NCBI GenBank assembly: GCA_025355035.1
Contig: JANXLS010000929.1
Span: forward strand, 1 to 19,737
Source: Planctomycetota bacterium
Lineage (GTDB): Bacteria > Planctomycetota > SZUA-567 > H5-PLA8
DNA: 19,737 nucleotides
Direction: 5' to 3'
Shown here: piece by piece, positions 15,110 through 19,737 of the stretch
Layout of the letters: every line of letters begins with the position of its first letter
Position numbering within the stretch: the stretch's first letter is position 1
The notes under the pieces: model-generated
Database searches by the model: none
Seen by the model: only the letters and a program-made list of their open reading frames with translations
Told to the model about the DNA's origin: nothing
Translations under genes and position numbers: made by a program

Positions 15110-15669
15110 ACGAACTTGAGATTGCGTTATTAGAACGGGCGCGGCGCGGCGACGACACCGCTTTCGAGGCCTTGGCGGAGATTCATGCGCCGGCGCTGCA
15201 TCGCCTTGCGTATTCGCTGGCGGGAAACGGGCCGGATGCGGAAGATTTGGTTCAGGAAGCGCTGATGGGTGCGTTTCAGCGGTTGGAAGCATTTGAAGGC
15301 CGGTCGTCGTTCAAAACGTGGTTGTCGCGGATTCTGGTCAATCAGACCTCGCGATTGCGGCGTTCCAAACGCGTCCGGGAGGTGATGAAGCTGACGGATT
15401 TTTCGGAAGCGGCGCAAGGTCTTTTGAAAGGCATTGAAAAAGGAATAGAATTGACGGGCGAAGTCCGAGACAGCGAAATCCGTATGGACGTGATGGCGGC
15501 GTTGAGTGGCATGAGTCCGGAATTTCGCGAAGTGATTGTGTTGCGCGAAATGGAAGGCTTGTCGTACATTGAAATCGCCGATGTTTTAGACGTACCGCGC
15601 GGCACCGTGGAATCCCGACTGCACCGCGCCCGAGCGGAATTGAAGCACCTGTTGAAGGAATATCTGTAG
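15106..15669 (+). CDS. ECF-type RNA polymerase sigma factor (RpoE-like)
   Basis: 187 residues of the extracytoplasmic-function sigma-70 group. Region 2 covers about 8-90 and includes FEALAEIHAPALHRLAYSLA, the PDAEDLVQEALMGAF motif that contacts core and the -10 element, and FKTWLSRILVNQTSRLRRSK. Region 4 covers about 133-185 with MSPEFREVIVLREMEGLSYI, then EIADVLDVPRGTVESRLHRAR, the helix-turn-helix that binds the -35 element. A linker of about 40 residues joins them. The GTG start is the first in-frame start codon and overlaps an upstream 8-codon frame. An anti-sigma factor gene follows after 56 bases and two exported Spy-like proteins after that, so the sigma factor is probably held inactive until an envelope signal arrives and may activate its own operon. 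Confidence 0.96.
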   Translation: MNELEIALLERARRGDDTAFEALAEIHAPALHRLAYSLAGNGPDAEDLVQEALMGAFQRLEAFEGRSSFKTWLSRILVNQTSRLRRSKRVREVMKLTDFSEAAQGLLKGIEKGIELTGEVRDSEIRMDVMAALSGMSPEFREVIVLREMEGLSYIEIADVLDVPRGTVESRLHRARAELKHLLKEYL

Positions 15670-15680
15670 CCGTTCTTAAA

Positions 15681-15722
15681 CACTCAGGACTTAGCACTCG
15701 GCACTCAACACCCAGGACTCGA
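15681..15722 (+). repeat. Heptanucleotide tandem repeat (six units) supplying the anti-sigma ribosome-binding site
   Basis: Six imperfect 7-base units in register: CACTCAG, GACTTAG, CACTCGG, CACTCAA, CACCCAG, GACTCGA, close to a CACTCAG consensus. It fills nearly the whole sigma/anti-sigma gap. The AGGA across the last unit junction (15714-15717) lies 8 bases before the anti-sigma ATG and is the only Shine-Dalgarno-like sequence there. Heptanucleotide short tandem repeats are known as interspersed families in cyanobacteria; whether this one belongs to a genome-wide family cannot be seen here. Confidence 0.75.
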
Positions 15723-15725
15723 TTT

Positions 15726-16205
15726 ATGAACTGCACTTGGAATGAAAAATTGAACGCGCTTCACGATGGCGAACTGGACAGCGATGCGCGCGCGTCGGTC
15801 GCCGCGCATGTCGCGACATGTGCGGAATGCGCGACGGAACTCGCTCGGACGCAACGCGTCGCGCGGTTCGTTAAAGCGGCCACGTTTCCTTCAATGAGCG
15901 AACTGGGCATGGCGCGATTGCGCGACAAACTCAACGGTCGACGAACGCTGCGATTGGCGGGATGGTTGACGTCGGCAGCTGCGTTGGTGATGTTGACGTG
16001 TGGAGCTGCGTTGTACGCGATGCAGTCGCCGGCAACGCATGGGGGTTCCAGCGTGGCAATCAACACGACCGGCGAAGAAACGAATTCTGTTTTGGTGAAT
16101 GCGGTGGTGCCGGGATCGGAATTGGCGACGGCTGCCGAATCGGTCGATCCGCTGGCTCTGGCAGTTCTGCGTGCGGATGTGACGAGGGACGATGGTCGTG
16201 AATAA
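15726..16205 (+). CDS. Zinc-finger (zf-HC2/ZAS type) transmembrane anti-sigma factor
   Basis: 159 residues. The N-terminal cytoplasmic domain has H13 (LHDGELD) and the H28-x3-C32-x2-C35 motif in AAHVATCAEC, the zinc-binding anti-sigma signature that wraps the cognate ECF factor. A single membrane helix lies at about 77-100 (LAGWLTSAAALVMLTCGAALY). The short C-terminal part (101-159), which ends LALAVLRADVTRDDGRE, would be periplasmic. The gene follows the sigma factor after a heptanucleotide repeat and its end overlaps the next gene by 14 bases, both signs of a single operon. Release could occur by regulated proteolysis or by signal from the downstream Spy-like protein; the sequence does not decide between them. 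Confidence 0.93.
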   Translation: MNCTWNEKLNALHDGELDSDARASVAAHVATCAECATELARTQRVARFVKAATFPSMSELGMARLRDKLNGRRTLRLAGWLTSAAALVMLTCGAALYAMQSPATHGGSSVAINTTGEETNSVLVNAVVPGSELATAAESVDPLALAVLRADVTRDDGRE

Positions 16206-16935
16206 TCTGCGCGTCATCATGGTGTTCTGCTTCCTCACTGCGTTCTCGGCCGGAGTTGTGGTTGGGAAATTGTGGGAGCGTTCGGAAGTCAAGGCAGCGG
16301 TGGAAGTGGCGGTCGTCGGCCCGACTGCGCCCATTCCTCCTGCACCTCCGGTTCCACCGGTTCCGCCGAAACCCGAACCGCCTGAATTGAGTTGGCTGAA
16401 GGATTTGAAACTGTCGACTGAGCAGAGCGAGAAGATGCGTTCGATCTGGTCGGAATTAATGAAGAACGGCCCGATGAGCCACAGTCGCCGCGATGCGTTG
16501 CGCAAGGAGCGCGACGAGGCGATTAAGGCACTGATGAGCGACGATCAACGCAAGCAGCAGTCGGCGATCCTGACACAGTTCGATACGAAAAATGACGAAA
16601 TTGGCAAACAGATGAGGACGGCTCAAGACACCTGCCGCAAGCAGCGTGATGAAGCGCTCAAAGCCATCTTCGATCCCGAAAAACGCAAGCAGTATGACCT
16701 CGCGTTGAAGACATACGAAATCAAATCGGAGGAGCTTTCGAAAGAATGGAAGAAGGCGTTTGATGATGCCGTCGAGCGGACGCGGCTGTTGCTGACGCCG
16801 GAGCAGCGCATCAAATACGACGAGATTCGCAAGAAGCGCGAAGAGCAACCGCACCGGCATTTCGGCCCCGATGGATCTGATCGCCGCATCGGCTCTCCCC
16901 GGTCAGAAGGTTGGAACGGACCGAGGCCGCAATAA
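16192..16935 (+). CDS. Membrane-anchored Spy/CpxP-like periplasmic helical protein (possible stress or metal sensor)
   Basis: 247 residues. An N-terminal hydrophobic segment (about 6-25, LRVIMVFCFLTAFSAGVVVG) lacks a clear cleavage site and probably anchors the protein. A proline-rich linker (44-64, PAPPVPPVPPKPEPPE) is followed by a long, highly charged helical domain with an LSTEQ at 74-78 and an LLTPEQ at 200-205. These are LTxxQ-type motifs of the Spy/CpxP/CnrX group of periplasmic chaperones and sensors. A histidine-containing tail (HRHFGPDG) could bind metal, but that is inference. ATG 16192 is very near the GAGGGA site; GTG 16198 has better spacing and cannot be excluded as the start. 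Overlap with the anti-sigma gene supports a joint sensory role. Confidence 0.82.
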   Translation: MVVNNLRVIMVFCFLTAFSAGVVVGKLWERSEVKAAVEVAVVGPTAPIPPAPPVPPVPPKPEPPELSWLKDLKLSTEQSEKMRSIWSELMKNGPMSHSRRDALRKERDEAIKALMSDDQRKQQSAILTQFDTKNDEIGKQMRTAQDTCRKQRDEALKAIFDPEKRKQYDLALKTYEIKSEELSKEWKKAFDDAVERTRLLLTPEQRIKYDEIRKKREEQPHRHFGPDGSDRRIGSPRSEGWNGPRPQ

Positions 16936-17089
16936 AAATCACTCGCAAGACGCAAACGCGCAATGACGAACAAGGACTCAGGCGAATGCGAATAAAACAG
17001 TTTGAAAGATCGCGGTTTAAGGGCGCGCTTCATGCGCCTGCCGCAAGCAGTGGCAGTTCCTGGTTCCTTCTATTCAAGGAGTACGAGCA

Positions 17090-17623
17090 ATGACGAAATG
17101 GACGAAGTTAGTATTTGCGATGTTGGCCTGCGCCATCATCAGCATGGCAGCGGTTCGTGCCGAAGACGCGCCTCCGGCCGGCGGCAACAACACAGGCGGG
17201 GGCGGCGGTGGACGCGGTAATTTTGATCCGGCCAAGATGCGCGAGATGATGCAGACGCGCTTGAAGGATTCGATGGGCGCGACGGACGAAGAATGGAAGG
17301 CGCTCCAGCCGAAGATTGACGATTTGATGAAGGTTCGCGACGCGGAACGCAGCAGCATGCGCGGCATGTACAGACGCCCGGGCAGCGGCGATCAGACAAC
17401 GGCTGACGCGAACAAGACCGACTTGCAGAAGAAGACGGAAGCGTTGAAGGCTCTGGTTGACGCGAAAGATTCCGATCCGAAGGCGATTCAGGACGCGCTA
17501 AAGGGTCTTCGCGACGAACGCGAAAAAAACAGAGCCGCGGTGAAGAAGGCGCAGGAAAGCTTGAAGGAATTGCTGTCCGCCAAGCAGGAAGCTATCCTCG
17601 TTATGTACGGCATGATGGAGTAA
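17090..17623 (+). CDS. Secreted Spy-like helical protein of unknown function
   Basis: 177 residues. A typical signal peptide (1-24, ending SMAAVRA before ED) indicates export to the periplasm. It is followed by a glycine-rich stretch (31-42) and an alpha-helical, charged domain: MREMMQTRLKDSMGATDEEW, LQKKTEALKALVDAKDSDPK, DEREKNRAAVKKAQESLKEL. The layout resembles small Spy/LTxxQ-type helical proteins found beside ECF sigma factors in planctomycetes. AAGGAG lies 8 bases before the ATG, the best ribosome-binding site in this operon. A 154-base gap separates it from the preceding gene, so it may have its own promoter or be a sigma target. It holds no cysteine beyond the signal peptide and only one histidine-free core, so classical metal binding is not evident. 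Confidence 0.85.
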   Translation: MTKWTKLVFAMLACAIISMAAVRAEDAPPAGGNNTGGGGGGRGNFDPAKMREMMQTRLKDSMGATDEEWKALQPKIDDLMKVRDAERSSMRGMYRRPGSGDQTTADANKTDLQKKTEALKALVDAKDSDPKAIQDALKGLRDEREKNRAAVKKAQESLKELLSAKQEAILVMYGMME

Positions 17624-17698
17624 TAAGGTCGACGTGATTGATCTCGGTAGCGGGATCGACTCCATCGTTCGTTGCCAATTTATAACCGCTCGACTATC

Positions 17699-17722
17699 GG
17701 GGCGAAGCGCGAGCTTCGCCCC
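17699..17722. other. Perfect 10-bp inverted repeat with a GCGA tetraloop
   Basis: Arms GGGGCGAAGC (17699-17708) and GCTTCGCCCC (17713-17722) pair without mismatch around GCGA, a GNRA-type loop. It lies 76 bases after the helical protein stop. No T tract follows on either strand, so it is not a classical intrinsic terminator, but it could protect a 3' end or act as a mobile-type palindromic repeat. It sits inside the upstream extension of the pseudouridine synthase frame and argues that this extension is not coding. Confidence 0.65.
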
Positions 17723-17863
17723 TGGTTATTGTTGGCCTTTAAACTACAATCCAGTGCATTCCATGAGACGGCAAAAAGTACCTTTATTCGAAAGCAACTG
17801 TCCTTGAACGAAACCGAGTCACTTGACGATAGCGTCGAAACTCCGGTCGCTTATGCGCCGGGG

Positions 17864-18961
17864 ATGCAGTTGAAGATTGCCAAGGACGGCTCGTCGTCGT
17901 GGTGTCGTTCGACGGTGACGAAGACGAAGTTTGATTTTCCACGCGCGAAGGAAGGCGGCCCGCAGACGCTGGAATTCAACATTGGCGACCGCCATCCCGG
18001 CAAGCCGCGACGGCTCGACAAATATCTGCTGGAACGTTTTCCCGGCTACTCGCGATCGTTTTTGCAAAAGATGATCAAAGACCTGCGCGTCCTGATTGAT
18101 GGACATCCCGTAAAGGCCAGCTGGCATGTTACGGAAGGCGAGCACGTTTCGGTGATTTTGTATCCGGGCGGGGCGAAAGTCGCTGAAGATATACCGTTCA
18201 AAGTGGTTTTTGAAGACGAACACATTCTGGCGCTGATTAAGCCATCGGGCGTGCTGGTTCATCCTGCGCGCGGACATAAGACGGGCACGTTGTACAATGG
18301 GCTGCTGCATTACTTCAAAGAAAAGCGCGTTGTTGATCCGTCGTTTCATATTGGGACGGTGCACCGATTGGATGAGCAGACCAGCGGGATTATGATCTAT
18401 GCGTTGTGTCCAAAAGCGCATGGGGAATTGACGCGGCAATTCGAAAACCGGAACGTACGGAAGACATATTTGTGTCTTGCACACGGTCGCACGTCGTTTA
18501 CTGAGACGACGATCACGGCGCCGTTGGGCACCGATCCGGAAAACATGTATCGCGTTGCGGTCGATGGCATCCGCGCCAAGACGGCGGAGACGAAGTACAT
18601 CAAGCTCGCGGAGTCGAAGTGCGGGCAGTTTACGTTGCTGCGCGCGTTTCCACATACGGGGCGAACGCATCAGATCCGCATTCATGCGTCGGCGCTTGGA
18701 CACCCGCTGGCGGGTGATCCATTATATGGGGGCGTGAAGGAGCATCCGTCGTTCGGCGGGATTGTCGCGCGCGTGTGTCTTCACGCGGAGACGCTGGCGA
18801 TACAGCACCCCTCGACGGGCGAACCGATGTTGCTGACCGCGCCACTGCCAGATGATTTCGTGGCGATCTTGGAGCAAGTTGGGATTGACGCGACCCGGAT
18901 GGTGAAGCGGGACGAGGAAGACGAGCGAAACGTATTTGGAGACTACGTTAAGCGAGTTTGA
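17864..18961 (+). CDS. RluA-family pseudouridine synthase
   Basis: 365 residues from the ATG at 17864. The enzyme isomerises uridine to pseudouridine in rRNA or tRNA. An S4-like RNA-binding segment (RRLDKYLLERFPGYSRSFLQ, then RVLIDGHPVKASWHV) precedes the catalytic domain with the active-site aspartate in GTVHRLDEQTSGIMI, and RTHQIRIHASALGHPLAGDPLYG is the conserved C-terminal motif. The arrangement is closest to RluD, which modifies 23S rRNA helix 69, but RluC-like targets are possible. The frame is open further upstream to TTG 17672, across a perfect hairpin; TTG 17804 is another option. No start has a good Shine-Dalgarno site, so the N-terminus is uncertain. It is not evidently tied to the preceding sigma operon. 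Confidence 0.92.
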   Translation: MQLKIAKDGSSSWCRSTVTKTKFDFPRAKEGGPQTLEFNIGDRHPGKPRRLDKYLLERFPGYSRSFLQKMIKDLRVLIDGHPVKASWHVTEGEHVSVILYPGGAKVAEDIPFKVVFEDEHILALIKPSGVLVHPARGHKTGTLYNGLLHYFKEKRVVDPSFHIGTVHRLDEQTSGIMIYALCPKAHGELTRQFENRNVRKTYLCLAHGRTSFTETTITAPLGTDPENMYRVAVDGIRAKTAETKYIKLAESKCGQFTLLRAFPHTGRTHQIRIHASALGHPLAGDPLYGGVKEHPSFGGIVARVCLHAETLAIQHPSTGEPMLLTAPLPDDFVAILEQVGIDATRMVKRDEEDERNVFGDYVKRV

Positions 18962-19109
18962 CGAAGTACCCCGCAGCCCGCCGCAAGCAGATTTGTCTTC
19001 AGACATTTGAAAACCGCTCTTCTTAAGGAGTGCCGCCGCACGCACGAATTTATCGGACGAATCGAGCGAAAAAACAGCGTTAAGATGCTTTTCTCAAGGA
19101 TTTGCCCAC

Positions 19110-19137
19110 TTGAAAAGTGTGCGAGCGCGTTTATAGT
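19110..19137 (+). promoter_or_regulatory. Sigma70-type promoter of the lipoprotein gene
   Basis: TTGAAA (19110-19115) and TATAGT (19132-19137) with 16 bases between. The predicted transcription start falls at about 19144-19145, on the ATG itself (19145), and there is no Shine-Dalgarno sequence. The mRNA may therefore be leaderless. Confidence 0.55.
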
Positions 19138-19144
19138 ACGAGTC

Positions 19145-19737
19145 ATGATTACACGAATTCTCATAATGGCGATGATGGTCGCCGTTCTGGCTGGCTGCGA
19201 TACGCCGTACACTCGCGAGCGGCCGTTGGCAGGTGCATGTATCACGTGCGCGCCGAAGGAACTGGCCGGGCTTTCGGAAACGGATTTTTTGATGCGCAAA
19301 GCGACGCTGGGTTCGCGCGCTGAACGCATGGAAGCGATCGACGTGATCGCGCGGACCAACGATCCGTCGCTGTACACGTTTCTGCTTGAACGCCTGAAGG
19401 TTGACGATGATCGATTCATTCAAATCCGCATCATGCACGCATTGTCGGATGCTGCTGATATTCGCGCCGTGCCGGTGTTGCGCCGCATCGCTCGCTGGGA
19501 TGAAACCCGCGTAGGCATCGAAGCGATGGAAGCGCTCTACGATCTTGGCGATGATAGTATGGTGCTGACGTTGATCGAACTGCTCCGCCCGAACGAAAAC
19601 ATGCCGGAAGTGCCTGCATTGGCGTATCGCGCGCTGTGCCGCATGACGGGTGCCGCTGTTCCTCCGACGCGCCGCGCATGGCTTGTGTACTACCAGTCGC
19701 ACCGTCTGGCGCCGTATGAAACGAAGGCGTTCTATTG
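19145..19737 (+). CDS. HEAT-repeat lipoprotein (partial)
   Basis: 197 codons are open without a stop and continue past the window end. The N-terminus MITRILIMAMMVAVLAGC is a lipoprotein signal with the LAGC lipobox, so C18 should be lipidated and the protein held at the membrane. The mature part shows repeated helical units of the HEAT/PBS type: RAERMEAIDVIARTNDPSLY, RFIQIRIMHALSDAADIRAVP and RVGIEAMEALYDLGDDSM, each with the alanine- and leucine-rich helix pair of protein-binding scaffolds. There is also a CITCAPKEL cysteine pair just after the lipobox. It has its own promoter and no ribosome-binding site. Partner and function are unknown. Confidence 0.85.
   Translation, partial: MITRILIMAMMVAVLAGCDTPYTRERPLAGACITCAPKELAGLSETDFLMRKATLGSRAERMEAIDVIARTNDPSLYTFLLERLKVDDDRFIQIRIMHALSDAADIRAVPVLRRIARWDETRVGIEAMEALYDLGDDSMVLTLIELLRPNENMPEVPALAYRALCRMTGAAVPPTRRAWLVYYQSHRLAPYETKAFY

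Noticed and set aside
15681..15722. Heptanucleotide array as a CRISPR
   Set aside because: The units are contiguous, 7 bases long and have no spacers.
17763..17807. 14-codon frame whose stop overlaps TTG 17804
   Set aside because: It resembles the sigma factor leader arrangement but has no Shine-Dalgarno site and the downstream start is itself doubtful.
17672..17863. Upstream 64 codons of the pseudouridine synthase frame
   Set aside because: Starts at TTG, crosses a perfect 10-bp hairpin and has no family likeness; ATG 17864 is used, though TTG 17804 is not excluded.

Overview
This looks like a chromosomal stretch from a Gram-negative bacterium, most likely of the Planctomycetota/Verrucomicrobiota (PVC) type. 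The argument is indirect: there is no rRNA or housekeeping marker that fixes the phylum. It rests on a hopanoid radical SAM enzyme (HpnH), a ThuA-domain secreted protein, a very large secreted PKD/PA14/Calx-beta metalloprotease, an ECF sigma factor with an anti-sigma factor and Spy-like helical proteins, a HEAT-repeat lipoprotein, and short interspersed repeats between genes. Most genes favour G/C in the third position, and no tRNA, rRNA, CRISPR array or intact mobile element was seen.

Layout. 1-965 (-): type I GAPDH, cut by the window edge, with a good sigma70-type promoter upstream. 1214-2025 (+): two overlapping genes for small membrane proteins of unknown function. 2036-3220 (-): an acyltransferase-3 membrane enzyme, convergent with the membrane pair. 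3221-3832: an AT-richer non-coding zone with an (AT)7 run and a possible transposase N-terminal relic. 3833-4693 (+): secreted ThuA-like protein. 4932-8361 (+): hpnH, a 111-residue unknown, and a glutamine-dependent asparagine synthetase, probably one transcription unit from a promoter at 4844-4871. A degenerate inverted repeat lies between the first two. 8374-12675 (-): a 1433-residue secreted metzincin-type protease. 12871-13632 (-): Dph6-like ATP pyrophosphatase. 13729-14061 (-): a small membrane protein. 14165-14938 (+): 3-hydroxybutyrate dehydrogenase-type SDR. 15106-17623 (+): ECF sigma factor, zinc-finger anti-sigma factor, membrane-anchored Spy/CpxP-like protein, then a second secreted helical protein. 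17864-18961 (+): RluA-family pseudouridine synthase. 19145-end (+): HEAT-repeat lipoprotein, cut by the window edge.

How the genes may work together. The clearest unit is 15106-17623. It has the layout of an envelope-sensing regulon: a cytoplasmic ECF sigma factor, a single-pass anti-sigma factor with an H-x3-C-x2-C finger, and two exported LTxxQ/Spy-like helical proteins. The cnr/ncc metal-sensing systems of Cupriavidus have a comparable composition, but the signal here is unknown. hpnH with its two downstream genes may belong to extended-hopanoid synthesis or may be only co-transcribed. The other genes look like independent metabolic or envelope genes.

The most unusual points are an 8-codon reading frame that carries the only good Shine-Dalgarno site and overlaps the sigma factor start, and a heptanucleotide tandem repeat that appears to supply the ribosome-binding site of the anti-sigma gene. 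A CPV...CC-x2-C metal-finger-like motif sits in the pro-region of the giant protease, and the terminal lipoprotein gene appears to be leaderless. I see no clear novel defence or mobile system.
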